A DNA stretch of 64,000 nt from Agelas oroides (GCA_949130485.1 OX422183.1:18197934-18261933); one strand, 5' to 3'; positions 12,298-24,786 are shown, numbered from the stretch's first letter. Made by a program: numbers and translations. The notes: a model not told the origin generated them from the sequence alone.

Positions 12298-12760
12298 CAG
12301 TGGCGGATCTAGAAATTTAGAAAGGGGGGTTCAGTTACCGGCGCGTTGGAAATTTTTGGGTTGCCACGCCCACTTTCGGTCACGTGAACGTATTCATACA
12401 ATAAAATAAAAGGTAGCTGGAAGGCCGAACCGAGGGGTCCGTCACAAAAGAAATCTCGTACACTGTCCGACAGTGTTGTTTTAGTTAACTGTAACTTTAA
12501 CTAAATACATTTTAGTATGGCCTTTTTAAAATTTAGTTAACCAAAACTACAACTAACTAAACATTTTTGCTAAGCTGGGAACTATAACTAAAATATCCAA
12601 GAACATACAAGAAGAAACCTGTCGGCAGAAATCCAAACTGAAATCCAGAAATCCACTGTGAAATCCAGAAATCCACTCTGAAATCCGAAATCCACGTGAA
12701 ATCCAGTGGATTTCGAAATCTCGTACGCCGAGGCGCGCCGTGGCGGACCCCTCGGGCCGA
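12298..12760. mobile_element. DNA-transposon derivative at the 3' end of gene 2
   Basis: It begins CAGTGGCGGATCTAGAA, an end sequence related to the CAGTGGCG termini of the elements at 22728 and 37225. Arms near 12423-12445 (GAGGGGTCCGTCAC) and 12738-12757 (GTGGCGGACCCCTC) are inverted repeats. Between them is a short array of GAAATCCA-type units. The matching right terminus CGCCACTG was not found, so the boundary is uncertain. The element supplies the last codons and stop of gene 2. Confidence 0.45.
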
Positions 12761-13543
12761 ACTGAATATCTCGAAGCAACTCTAGGCCTAGTCAAACGTT
12801 TGGAGATCAGTGAGGAACTGATACGTGAGTGTGTAACTGTGCCTGGTTGTTGTTGCTGCATGCCACAGCTGCATAATCATTTGATGGAGTCGTGCAGTTA
12901 TGTACGCAAAATACATTACTAGCCGCCAAAGGGCCAAATAACTAATGTAATAGTATTGTAGGAACAGCAAACTTAGTAATAGGTCGGGTACTAGTGTAGG
13001 CAATCAATGCATCTTTGTTTTAAATAGCATGTGCTATAATACCTTTCATCGTTTACAAACACCGCAATGGAATCATACTTGGTGTCTATACTAACATCAG
13101 TTATATAAGTGCTAGCAGCCACACGTTTGATGTAGCTACATGTTAGAGTCAGCCTCATTGCACATATAGAGAAAAACTCAAGATCACAGCTGCTGATGCA
13201 TGAGTAGTGATGGCTGTACAAAAAGCAACAAAACAGCTGCTGAGCATGAATTTGTTTGACAGACAGGAAGTTGCTGTTACCGAGGTTGAGTAGATGGCAT
13301 TTTTAGTCTGAGAAGATGTAATGACATCATAATCACGCCTACATCCTGTGGAGAGCACATGACCACAGTCTGCACGGTTCATGGGGAAATAAGCCAGGTC
13401 AGTTTGTGGCTGCACATGCATCCATTATTGCTCTAGTGAACCCTACTCTCTCTCTAGAATCCTAAAGGCCACTAGCTAGCTACTAAGCTAGTAGTGTTGT
13501 TTTGAAGGAGGACCTTGGTCGGAATATGCTAGCTATCTTACAA
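12761..13543. other. Spacer, nothing recognised
   Basis: No domain-bearing exon, tRNA or repeat boundary could be supported here. Confidence 0.35.
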
Positions 13544-13592
13544 ATGGCCTATATTGGAGTGCTGTGTTGTGTGTGCACTGTGTGGTTCATAT
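13544..13592 (+). CDS. Possible first exon of gene 3 (signal peptide)
   Basis: ATG at 13544 opens MAYIGVLCCVCTVWFI and ends with one extra base before a GTATAC donor. This leaves phase 1, as the Ig exon at 15151 requires. The peptide is hydrophobic like a signal peptide. It lacks the ATG-then-GTGAGT organisation of the other copies, and the intron to 15151 would be about 1.6 kb. This is a candidate only. Confidence 0.28.
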
Positions 13593-13711
13593 GTATACAT
13601 TTAGAACTAGATCTGCTCATGTGAAGTCAAATGTCATTCTATTTAGCTACTTGCTTCAAGTTGTCACAAACCAGGTGACAACTTGAAGTTGACTTGCCTG
13701 CTTCTAAGTCT

Positions 13712-13832
13712 TAGCCTTGTTCCAGGCCTTTGTTGCCCCAGTCGATGCAATAGGTAAATAAGTAGCTATACATTTGCTTACATACTGCAAGTCATCAATG
13801 ACTGGAGTGGCAAAGGCTTTGGAACAAGGCTA
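13712..13832. mobile_element. Foldback MITE, TAGCCTTGTTCC ends
   Basis: TAGCCTTGTTCCAGGCCTTT at the left and its near-complement AAAGGC-TTTGGAACAAGGCTA at the right form arms of about 35 bp, including CCCAGTC/GACTGG, around a centre of about 50 bp. Related short foldbacks lie at 15034-15115 and 63720-63764, and fragments near 36190, 50918 and 59210. Confidence 0.6.
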
Positions 13833-15033
13833 GGTAGTTTTCTTATCCACTGCTACATGCACCTGTTTATTTGTGTTTCCTGACAATAAACACATTTGGG
13901 TATACAACCTTAGACTAATATCATTGTCAGCTAGCCTACTGGTCGGCTTAGTTTGTCTCATGATCAGCCAGAATAACTAGCATATGCTGGATTAGACAAG
14001 CAAGTCTCATTTAGATTTGCAAAGGTCTTCTGGGTTCAGTAGATGTTCTTTCATGCACGTATTTAGTCTCTCCTGCTGAACCTTGCATTTCAATCATTGA
14101 CAGCACTGTCTTGGAGTTCTGAAGGATGTTGTTGTGTCAGGCACTCCCAGTGCTATCACTGGTCATCTCAACACTCAACAGTGTTACAGGTCAGTATAAT
14201 GGATACCATCTGGCCTATTTATGAAGGTGCATTAATTGCCCTTGGTTCATGTAAATTGTAATGCTTACAGTAGTTTGATAGGATAGATGATGGTATACAA
14301 TAATATTATACTCGGCTCAATCTGTTACCTTTGAGCTATCAACTACTCTAGTTTTCCAGGATCACTTTAAATCCATTATGTACTGAGTTCCATTCTCTAG
14401 AAGTCGTATTTAAGTTATAGATACCATCTGTTCCACTTCTGCTGGGAGCTAGCACTGGAGACATGAGCCAAAGGTTATTTCAGCTATTCTCTAGGGGTTT
14501 ACACCTCTGACAGCACCAACTCATTAGCAGCTTTCAATGGTCAGTGCTCTCAAACCAGTGAACACTTCTTCTCACAGAAAGCTGCTACAGTGCCAGAAAT
14601 AGAGCCCCTACATAAACAGAGGAGTGGTTTCTATATGTATATACAAAAAAGAGAGAAAATTGTCCCAGCCAGTGCTGACCAAGGCCTTTCTTCAGCTAGC
14701 CAGAATCTGTATCTAGTTGCAGTACCAGAAAACTAGCCTATATTCAATGTGATGACACAGCACATTTCTTGAGCATATGCAACTATATAAGGGGAAAGGG
14801 TCTCATGTTTGTTTGCCTCAAAACGAATAAACTCGTCCAGACCCACTTACAGTGTCAAGTTGCCAACGATCTGGTTTCCAAAGTTTTTCTATACATTTAT
14901 GAATAAAACACACCTTCTCCAGACCTGTCTTTGTGAAATGAACTTATTAGCTGGATTTGTGCTGACACATAGAGACTTCTTTCATGTAATCATTCCCAAT
15001 AACGTCAGGTCAGGTCTACTAACTATAGATAAC
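13833..15033. other. Intron or spacer before gene 3 Ig exon
   Basis: No exon with array domains recognised. The reading frames present are short and without motifs. Confidence 0.35.
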
Positions 15034-15115
15034 TAACCTTGTTCCCAGGCCCAAAGAAGTGGGTTTTAACTCTGACACTTTCTCCTTCTCCTCTTCAGTC
15101 CTGGGAACGAAGTTA
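15034..15115. mobile_element. Short foldback element
   Basis: TAACCTTGTTCCCAGG at the left and CCTGGGAACGAAGTTA at the right are near-perfect inverted arms around about 50 bp. It belongs to the same group as 13712-13832 and sits about 35 bp before the Ig exon acceptor of gene 3. Confidence 0.5.
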
Positions 15116-15150
15116 CTAGATAAGTATCATATTTCACCTTTTCTATACAG

Positions 15151-18100
15151 GCACCATCACTCTTACATCCAGTGTAGTGGGGCAGGCATGTCCTGGGGAG
15201 GTGGTGACATACACCTGTGTGGTGGACCAGGGGGGTACTATTGGATGGACTGCTGCCCCAGTCCTTACAGATCCTACTGCTGTATTGTTTGTAGCTACTG
15301 CTCCCTCTGATCAAACAACACGAGATTGCAGTGCTATCTCATCCATACAGTGTAGTGACCTGGACTTTTACGCAAACTTCACAAACATCAGTACTGTTCG
15401 GAATGGTATAGCAGACCTGAGCTCCAACTTTAGATTCACTGCCACAGCTGGGCATAATGGAACTGTTGTACAATGCATGGCTGCAACTGAAAGTGGTGCA
15501 CCAAGAGCAAACCAAAGTCTCATTGTTGCAGGTAAAGTTTACTTTTTTCCAATTATTACTACTTTGTATCACTATGTTTGATTCCTAGATGTTTAGTTTT
15601 TGGATTACGAACAACGCTACTGCTCTCCAGCAACTCGTAGCTGGGCTGAAACCTATACATATGGCTATTCCTTTACTGTTTTGCATATAACTAGTTAACA
15701 CCAAGTAAGAGCTGCTGGAGACAGTTTTTGCTTCTACCCTCTAACTCTTGTGGGATGTGAATGCAGAACAGCCGAAGTAACGTTAGTAGTGAGGAAGCGG
15801 AAATTACTGCTTAACATCAATCAATCAATGCATTATCAATGAAGCAACATGGAGCCACTCTTAGATCAAGGATGAAAAGGTTACATTCTTGCAGATACTA
15901 TTGGACATTTGCATGGGATTTTGCTTTTGTGTGTTGTTTTTTATTAGTTAACAATATGGTAGGTTTCTTTATGATTGATCATAGTATATCATTTAATTGT
16001 GTTGTAGTTGGCTATAACCACATGTTTTGAGTCTGACCTTACATGAGTGTGCATTGAAACCCCTCTCCACAGGTATGTATAAGGGTACTCTCAAAATTAC
16101 AGTTTCTTAATTTTGCTACAGGTCTTCCCTCTCCTCCCCGGACTCCCTCCTACACTGTTCAGCAGTATGGTCAGGACAGTGTGACCCTCACAGTGCAGTG
16201 GCAGCCCCCACAGTATGATGGTGGGGCTCCAGTTAACTACACCATCACTGTCAGTCCAGGTGTTAGTACAGTCCTCACCTGTGGAACAAGTTTTCCAGTC
16301 GCTGTGCCCTACAATGTGACACACACTGTCAGTATTGTGGCCACCAACTGCAATGGGAGCAACAGTGCTGTCATGTTGACTATACCTGCCATAGGTATGT
16401 TGTCAGGTTCATAGGAATCCCATACTCCCAGCATGATGTCATAGGTTAAGGTAGTGGGAAATTCCATTCCTGTTGAGTTTTTTCGATTTGATTTAATGTG
16501 TCTGCTAAATGTAAACAGAGGAGACCAATAGCCAGCCCCCAACCATATTTGCCTTACTGTGACTATCCAGGCCTCTACAGTTCTGTTTTGCTTGCAGAGC
16601 TAAAAAGTGGAAGCTTTGTAAAACGTGTTGCTTGCCTGGACATTCCTATGGTTGTTGTTGCCTTGAAGTTAGCAGTAGTAATGGAAAGAAGGTTCTCTTG
16701 AAAGAAGGTTCTCTTGAAAGAAGGTTCTCCGCTACCAATTGGACATGGGAAAACTTTTCCTTCATGATCATTGATGCTTCAGTCATCATGAAGGCAATTT
16801 TGCCCTGATGCCGACTAAGTTAAAACTTCAGTACAAGTTTTCTGATATCAAGTTGTTAATAGCATATGAACCTTATGAACTCAGTTTCTTTGTGATGAGG
16901 CCTGGGTACAAATGGGTATTCCTCAACTAGAAGAAAGTTTGTCTAGTAGAGGCATTTGTAATGACCTCATAACCTTCTACAGTCAACTGTAGCTATCCCA
17001 CTGTCCCTGGCAATGGCTCCATTGATCCATATCAAAGCACAGCTGAGGGAGCTGAGATATTCTTCAGATGCAACTCAGGGTTTGTCCCAGCTGGGAGGAT
17101 GAGGGCAGTGTGTGGAGCAGATGGGAGGTGGAACCCTGACCCTGCTACTCTTGTGTGCACATGTGAGTGTTCACACATGCAGTGTGTGTGTATACATGCT
17201 ACTATTATGTGCACACGTATACAGCATATCTGTACAAGAGTGATAGTCCTGGGTAGAATTCACGTAAGTTATCGTTTTATCAGTAACTCAGTAATGGCTA
17301 GTGATTTGTGGCTAGTGATTTGTGGACTTAGGCTACATACTAATAATTATGTACTTAGTAACACATAGAAGTAACTAGCTGTACAATCATATTGGTCAAG
17401 TTTGTTCAGCAGTTTTACCTCTTAACTGTTGTTCGCTATGGGGCCATATGCATGTGACCTTTGACCTCTGTACATAGCTAGTAGCAATAACTCTGAGGTT
17501 CCACAGAGTGAAGATGGAATTAAGGAAATAATGTGAAATAGCACCATTGATTCTCTGTTGTTAATGGCATTTCGGTATGTATAGTAATGCGTATTGTATA
17601 CTGCAATGACATAGCCATGGATTGCTTGTAGCTAGCAACAGCCAGTTGCAGTTCTGCTATAAGTGCAGCACAGCCACCAGAGCTCTAGATCCTCAGATTC
17701 AGTGTTTACAGTGTCTCCTTGCAATGATGCCATTGTTCTTTACATCTGTGCTAGTAACTGTGATCTACAGTGTTCATTAATCACTATCCATATATAAATC
17801 ATGTACTAATGTTTTACACTTGTTCTCAGTCAGCACCATTGACTGTAGAGTTCCCACCCTTGCCAGTGGAGTAACTGGTGAATACAACACTACCACAGTG
17901 AGCTCAGTGATAGTCTACCAGTGTCAGCAGCAAGGGTTTACTCCATCAGTGCCAAGCTCAGTGTGTGGAGAAGATGAGAGGTGGAGCCCAGACCCTTCCC
18001 AAGTGATATGCAGAATGATGACATCACTACCAACTGGTACACCGACTGAAACAATACCAAATGGTACAACACTGCCCACAGGTAAAATGAGGTGATATAC

Positions 18101-18551
18101 ATACAGTGGCTTGTTATGTTTTTTAAGATAACTATAGCTGGAGTCCAAATAACAGTTTGCTAATAATGTTGCTTCATCAAGATGCAAAATACTGGGTTTC
18201 ACTGGTTAAGGTACATGTATTAATACAGCTGATGTGTGTGAAGTGGTACAATTAAAGTTCATTGTTTCCTCTTCTACAGGTAGCACTGATTTACCAAGTA
18301 CCTCGTGTTCCACCAGCAATGTCATTACAGCAGTTGTCTCCTGTGCTGTGTCATTCATTATTGCAGCACTGGTTGGTGCTGTGATACACTACTGTACTGT
18401 GAAGAAGAAATGTGATTGTCAGAAGTTCTACTCTCTGACAATAGCTCGCAAGCAGCAGCAACAGCCAGCACCAGTGTATGATGACATTGTTGGCCAGTCT
18501 CAGAACATTGAACTAAAGGAGAATGTCGCATATGGCCCTGTGCAGCAGTAA
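15151..18551 (+). CDS. Receptor gene 3: Ig, FN3, two CCPs, TM, tyrosine tail
   Basis: Exons: Ig-like 15151-15531 (ACPGEVVTYTC, IGWTAAP core Trp, GTVVQC); FN3 16122-16394 (LPSPPRTP, LTVQWQPP, VNYTITVSP, SIVATNCNG); CCP 16983-17162; CCP plus Thr/Pro stalk 17830-18081; helix and tail 18280-18551 with YDDI, NIELKENVAYGPV and TAA. All are phase 1 with GT-AG borders, and their summed length stays in frame when a phase-0-to-1 signal exon is assumed. Compared with gene 7 it has two CCPs, the last being the stalk type of gene 1. It is an apparently intact type I receptor; only the first exon is uncertain (candidate at 13544). The 17163-17829 intron is long and may have lost a CCP exon. Confidence 0.8.
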
Positions 18552-20587
18552 AGATAACTTGTAATTATGAGTCACTGTTAGCTACATAGGAATGTTTTAT
18601 TCTTCAGTTTTTCAGTAACAGGTCACGTTTCTGGTTTATATAAACTATAACCCATGTCCCAGATATCATGTTGGAGATATAAAGTATGCATAGTATTACA
18701 GAGTGATATTCCGATATCATGTGATGATCAGATAATTGAATCAGAATGATGTAAACAGTCCAGAGTGTTACCCTGATCTCTACTGTGGTTTTCTTGGTGT
18801 AGGTAAGTGAAGGTAAATGTTGCTAATTATGATGCATGTGTGCCTCCCTGAATCCTGAGGGTAAAGCCCTAATTAAGTTTAAGGTTTACATAGGCACTGA
18901 TAAGATATAGTTGTGGCTGATGCGGTACTACCAACGATTAACCCTTTAACACCGATAGTGCACTTTTGGGAACAATTTGACAAGCATGTTTTGAGAGAAA
19001 CCCTCTGTATATTAGCTATAACTTGAATTTGGCAGTAATAAGGTGAGAACTTGTTTAATTAATTTAAAGAAGGCCTTGTTAGTACCTATAACAGCTGGTA
19101 CAGTTGAATTTTGTCCATGTGGTGACCCAGAAAATGGGTGTGGCTTACTATGTTGCTCTGTATACATAGTCCCAGTGTCAATAATTGTGTGTGGAAAGCA
19201 GCTTTGCTACAAGGGTAATACCAGCCAAAGGTGTAGCTCCACAGTGAGGTTCTGAGATGCCTTCTGAGGCCATTTTTGGATTAACCATTATGATCCCATC
19301 CTCCAAGTATCTGCATGCTTAGCTGCTCTAATAACTTATGATCAGCCATCTTCAACAAGGTTTGCCACTATCTATAATGATAAAGAGAAGGTCATCTGTT
19401 ACCAACTTGAGTTCGGAAAATAACTTGCCGATGTTTCGACTAAATGCTCCAGTCGTCATCAGGGCGAAAGTGAAGAAGTGCAAACAAACGTTGCTATTTA
19501 TAGCCATGCACTGCTGAGGATACACGTCATTGGAGGTCAAAGGTCAGTGAGGATTGCTCCTCCCTCCATGCCTCCTCATCACAGTGGTCCAGCAACCAGA
19601 AACTTCCAGTCCTCCATCTCGATTGAAGCGCTCCTCTGAGGGTGTCATCTTCTCTTCATTTATGCAGTAGCCAACTGAGAAGCTACTGAAATGATATATA
19701 CTGATATGGATTATTATGAGAGGTCCTTTATATCAACACCATGTCATGGTTAACACCATACATATAAGTGTGTGCTGGTTGCCAAGACAGGAAAATTTGC
19801 TATGTTTGTTTCACATGTGGTCACTGCCAAGTGACATATTCCAGCTAGCTATCTGATTCTGTTATGAGGTTTGTCCTTCAAATATAGCTACTTGAATGCA
19901 TGTGCAAGATAATAGCTTGACAAAAAGATTATTGCACACTACTTAATGAAATAGATAATTTATTTCACCATGATACTTGCTCCATTTTGTCCCTATGTAA
20001 GTGGAGAATGTCCCACCTTATATGTGCACTGTTGCTTCATGTTATTGCCCTTAATGAAGGTATGCTTAGTAAAAGAGTATAGGCTCACTTTTGCATTTGT
20101 GTCATTTCTACAATTATAGCATACTACTTCATACCATTCAGTGTACAACTAGTGGCTGAGTTATAGGTTAAAGGGAAAAGATTCATATTTCACCGGCCAT
20201 AGTTATGTAATCATATTTGTAATTGCTTGTGTTTCAAATTGTCCCATTGTTATAAGTTTGTCTCAGTCTTTGTTCAGTAACTATAGCACATGTATATGAT
20301 ATACCGATACATGTACTCATCATAAAAGTGTATGTATTGATTACTGCATTATACAATGGGTGGGGCAAGGCAACAAAGAGAAATTCCTGGCGTGTGATGA
20401 TTTCATTCCTATTTCATATATTTAGGAGGAGTATGCTAATAGCCATGTAAGATATCAATTCCACTTCTGAATCAATTAATAGCAGGCAGCGTGCATATGC
20501 TTGATTGCTTGCACTTATGATAGTTGCAGGCAATGTGTATATGCTTGATTTCTTGCACTTATGGCAAGAATTTTATTATAGTTGCAG
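18552..20587. other. Spacer with repeat fragments
   Basis: No receptor exon seen. Around 19220-19290 is a fragment (GAGATGCCTTCTGAGGCCATTT) related to sequence inside the hAT-like elements. The hammerhead-like stretch at 19433-19462 is listed separately. Near 20500-20587 a segment containing GCTTGATTTCTTGCACTTATG is duplicated just before the gene 4 Ig exon. Confidence 0.4.
19433..19462 (-). ncRNA. Hammerhead-like core, possible Penelope-type relic
   Basis: On the minus strand the order is CTGATGA, then GACT-loop-AGTC, then GAAAC: the conserved core of a hammerhead ribozyme with a 4-bp stem II. Downstream, TCGG and CCGA could form stem III around an 11-base loop, but the expected GUH cleavage site is not evident. 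Penelope-like elements carry such motifs in their terminal repeats. No reverse transcriptase is visible nearby. Probably a decayed element end. Confidence 0.4.
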
Positions 20588-21264
20588 GCAATGTGGTGCT
20601 GAACTCCACTGTGGAAGAGAATGGAAGACAATTTGCCTGCGAAGGAGAGCTGGTGACCTTCACTTGTCATGTACCCAAATCAATATTTCTTCAGTGGAAA
20701 AGCCCACTTATTCGTCAGACTCCAATTGTCTTTGTGTCAAGTTTTACAGCTCTGGTGTCTACTTCAAGGCCACCTTTCATTGCTACTCTTACCAGCATTG
20801 CAGGGAGTGGTATCAACAGCAATATCACATCCACCCTGCAAGTGAATGCATCAAGAACATTTGCAAGGAATGATAGTACTGTGCTGTGTAGAAATCTGCA
20901 AGGCGTTACTGAGGAGTCAAAGTTTACAGTTTCAGGTACTTGTGAATGAAGAAACACCAAATCGTTTGAACTCACCTATTTATGCTGCACATAAATCAAC
21001 CAGCGTAGTTTATGGAGGAAGTGTTACTATCACAGCTAGCTGGATGCGACCACCAAACTTTGAGCTGTTTGATATTGATCGTTATGATATCAATGTGTCC
21101 TCAACATCGGGTGTACAGCAGATGACAACTGCATGTGGTAAATGTACCAACACTACTGTTACTGTGGCTGAGAACCCCAGGAATGTGCGTCTGAGCACTA
21201 CCTTCACCATCACCATCTCAGCCAGAAACAGGTGTGGGGAGAATGGTCCTGCCGCTACTGCGTA
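20588..21264 (+). pseudogene. Receptor gene 4 fragment: Ig exon and broken FN3
   Basis: An Ig-like exon at 20588-20935 (ACEGELVTFTC, LQWKSP, NSTV.LCRN) is closest to the gene 2 Ig exon and ends at a GTACTT donor. FN3 text of the gene 1 type follows at about 21016-21261 (GSVTITASWMRPPNFELFDIDRY, TFTITISARN) without the usual intron or first strand, and stops at TAG 21262-21264. The FN3 part is flanked by GCGTAGTTTATGGA at 21004-21017 and 21260-21273. No CCP or membrane exon follows in the next 3.5 kb. It is a truncated copy; expression of a short soluble Ig protein cannot be excluded. Confidence 0.6.
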
Positions 21265-22727
21265 GTTTATGGAAAGAAACATGAAATATATTTATATCTC
21301 GAGAACTACTCAACGCACAAACTCCGGACAAGTACCAGCATGTAGCCAAGAGCCTGTAGATTCTACTGATGCTAATATGGTGGAGACTTCAACTTGTTTG
21401 GAGACAACACAGCAAGAAATGACAAATTTCACCGTCCGATTATTGATCGAATCGGACTGGTCCATGTTCAGCTGCGCCCCTGAGTGTTCAAAGCAGCTAC
21501 CGCTACCAAAATATATTGCGAATTGGGGAGGTCTTGGGGCATCGTATCGATGCTAAAATCTCTCCAAAAGCAGCTTCAGAGAAGGCACAAACAACAGTGT
21601 CTGAAAATACATACACTTTTCCGAATATTGATGTTTTTCGGACGGCCATTTTATCGCTTCTAGTGCCAACAGGAAACAATGCGCGGGAGTCATTTTTGGT
21701 ACACCAGGTACCACGTACCTCAGCTACAGTCTTGTGGTATCGCCGAATGTTTACGCAGTTTTCCCTCCGCGTTTGAGTGTCCGAATATACCTGTCGTCCG
21801 ATGATTGCTAACTTACTCTACAAGTAGTGCTATATAAAACACAAAGCCCAAGTCTATTAAGGTGGGGGAACACATGCAATTGTGTGTCACAAAACCATGC
21901 AGTATGAGGGAATCACATACCGGGTATCCTGTGACTGTATGCATTCTTCTGATTTGTCCATCACCACAACCTGCACAATTGCAAATACTATACTATGTGT
22001 ATGAGTACTGGAGTATACTTGTGGTATACTATAACCTTCACATCATTCACAGGAGGCAGGGTACATGTCTGTCTTGAAAAGTACACTGCATACATACAAA
22101 TTCTGCTGGCAAGGATGTGTTCCCTGTTATCATAATTTATTTTCCGAGCAGCCCAATTGGTCAGCATGTTATCAAAAACTTCCTGGTTGGACTCACCTGC
22201 AATATTCCTAACTGTATGTAACTGGCAGACCTCGATCACTACAGCCATTGCAATCACTAGGATGGAATGAAGTAGTGGTATAATGTCGTGGTGATGATGA
22301 ACAAAAGAATGAGTCTAGTTCTCAACATATCAAGTGATCGCAGCACTTGTACATACAGTAGTGCATGCATACCTATTTGTGCAGTCATTGAATATACGCT
22401 TCCTATGCAACCTACATAATCTCTGCATGAACAGCAGACATGATCAGCCAAAAACAAATAAAACGACAACCAACAAGAACACTGTATTTAAGCTCTCCAA
22501 TTATGTGTTGAGCATAGATGGCAGTCAGGAGGTGAAATTGTGCACTACATGAAAGAAATTTCAGGAATGTGGACGATTGGATCCAGCAAGCTAAATTTCC
22601 TGATACTGCTTGTAATCCTTGATAGGTCATGCCTGATACCGATCTCATCCTTCCATCTCAAGTCTGCCACCATTACCTCCTCATGGTCACTGGACAACTT
22701 ACATATACCATCATTGGGACCAACATT
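21265..22727. other. Spacer, nothing firmly recognised
   Basis: There are a few open frames of 70-95 codons without recognisable domains. No splice-bounded exon of the array was seen. Confidence 0.35.
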
Positions 22728-23050
22728 CAGTGGCGTAGCCAGGATGAGCAAGTTACGTGGGCACAGCATGGGCACACTCAGTGCATGCGTAGCACACATC
22801 CGCTAGGGACCTAGGGCATGCTGCCGCCATTAAATTTTTCACAATTATACACTCTGAGATTGCTTCTGAGGCCTTTTTCAGCCACAAATACAACTCTTTC
22901 CTGTATGCTTACTTCATGTCTGCATCATGAGAAACTTGCGATCGCACATGCTAATAAACTGATTATTAACCTTACATTAACTTCAACCGGGCACCACCGA
23001 ATTTTACATGGGCACAAGCCCAGGTATGCCCGGGTGTAGCTACGCCACTG
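22728..23050. mobile_element. hAT-like non-autonomous element
   Basis: Ends are CAGTGGCGTAGC and GCTACGCCACTG (inverted), flanked by an exact 8-bp target duplication CCAACATT at 22720-22727 and 23051-23058. 323 bp, no transposase. Ends and duplication length fit the hAT superfamily. Confidence 0.85.
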
Positions 23051-23058
23051 CCAACATT

Positions 23059-24786
23059 ATGACAACTACCTCACAAAGTAATGAAACTACGATCCATAAG
23101 GTGTAAGTCAGGCAATTTTAATAACATTGTATTCATATACATGCTTGTGCACTGGGATTCTGCCACTTCATTCTGCATGCTGTTAGTAGTGATCCAAAAT
23201 GACTTATTCCTCCAAATATACATTGTGTATCCACACTGCAGTGTAGTTACCAGTGTAGTTCTTACTCCACCAGTTTGAAGTCGCATGTGCTTGCATGTCA
23301 TGGATCTGTCATGATAATGAATCCCTGTGGATATGGTAATGTTTTGAAATGTGTTTTCATAGAATAATCATCTTGTTTACAAGTATAAATTCCCTAACTA
23401 TTTGCATTACATCCACTTCCACTTCATTGTTTGTTCAGAGAGACAATATTATAAATTAAACTTGTACATGCAGCGTCACAAAATTTCAGAAATATTCAAT
23501 GCTGGTTGCTTGAAAAAAAACTGCCAAACATGACCGGGAGTATATTCTATGGAGAGTGGTTTTAGAAAGAAACTGTGGAACATACACCCCATAAAGAGTG
23601 GATGGACTTGTGTAAAATGGATGGACTGTTTAGTGGACAGTTTGGTTCTTTGTTGCAGATCAATAGGGAACAGTCAGAATCTTCTGTTGTTCCATCAAAT
23701 GTTATATGCCCTTGTATTGACTCAAGACCTGAATGCAGTATATCCTTAAGTACTAAATTATGACATACCCTGGTACAACACTTCAAATACCTGCAGTAGT
23801 CATTAAAATAGAGATTGGGAATTGTATCATCCGCAGGTTTTTCTGATAACTGGCAGCGTACCCAAATAGCTCAGAAACATGGTAATCATATAAGGTATCA
23901 TGAGTATCAGTTTCAGTGAACACATAATCATTAGATAAATTGCTCCTCACAAACATTTGGGATAGTTACAGTATTGAATAGGAGTGACGGTGGAAGATAC
24001 TTCAGATTAGGGGGCTGAATGATGAATACATATATGTGCATACCCATGCCAGATCTAGGGGGGTCTGGGAGCATGTTTTACAATTGGAGGCTCTGAGATC
24101 ACTTCTGAAACCATTTTTGACCCAAACGATAGTAGAATCTGCAGTCTTACCTGTAGTAACAGTTGTACTCTATTCTGCAACGCTGACAGATTTTCATGGA
24201 TAGTGTGATCCTACAGTAAACAGTCATATACATATATACTATAGCTAATTGGTAGCTAGCTACACAGCAGAGGGGGTTATAATAGCTACTTGAAGTCAAC
24301 AGACCGTATCTGCAGGTAAAAAGGTGAAAACCTGAAATGTTATGATTTCTCCACGTACCCAGGTATAAGCCACCTGGATTAGATAGGTTATTATAGTAGT
24401 GCATCTGCATGCATTACTTTGAGGACAGGTGATGTTAATTTCCCAGGCGTCCAATAGTTGCATGATACCAGCATGACCTTGTAACTATTACGTACACAAA
24501 CCAAGTGTGGAACTCACAATGGTTTGCTATCATCATCTGGGCAGTAAGCTGTATAAACACTGTAGTAGCACAGTTGGGCTTTTACTACAGTTAAACATAT
24601 TCACTGCTGATTACATCATGCTACTGCCCAGATGATGTCAGTAGAAACCATAAAGAACAAAATAGTAAGAGTGAGTGACATGTTCTTGAGAACTTTTGAT
24701 TGATAGCTTGCTTAGCTATAGTATATATTGTTAGTGGTTGATTAACACTGTCTACAACCACTGGCAAGTATTGAAAACTAGACCAG
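23059..24786. other. Spacer with a hAT-like fragment
   Basis: No exon recognised. Around 24055-24120 GGGGGGTCTGGGAGCATG, followed by GAGATCACTTCTGAAACC, matches internal sequence of the hAT-like elements, so this is a truncated copy. Confidence 0.4.

Larger units (their letters stand above)
4630..12320 (+). pseudogene. Receptor gene 2: Ig, CCPs, TM with divergent tail; damaged
   Basis: Proposed exons: ATG 4630-4632; signal peptide 5142-5187 (MDNVICAVLLHVIIHEG when joined to ATG; 46 bp, phase 0 to 1); Ig-like 5652-5999 (ACDREMVTFTC, then LRW); CCP 9931-10110; CCP 10264-10452 with in-frame TAG at 10314-10316; CCP with Pro/Thr stalk 10636-10863; CCP 11227-11406; a broken CCP 11607-11962 that holds a 72-73 bp unit about 2.7 times and loses frame; last exon 12016-12320. 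The last exon has helix GVVCLLVAFIAGTVCG, then VYEEV and two successive FELK-NVAYGPV units. No FN3 exon was found. The intron after the Ig exon contains a TGTC satellite and a dead transposon. The stop and frame loss argue for a pseudogene. Splicing around the bad CCP exons, or two separate genes, is possible. Confidence 0.55.

Noticed and set aside
21269-21776. Two overlapping open frames after gene 4
   Set aside because: No recognisable domain, no splice-bounded structure and no match to other copies in the window.
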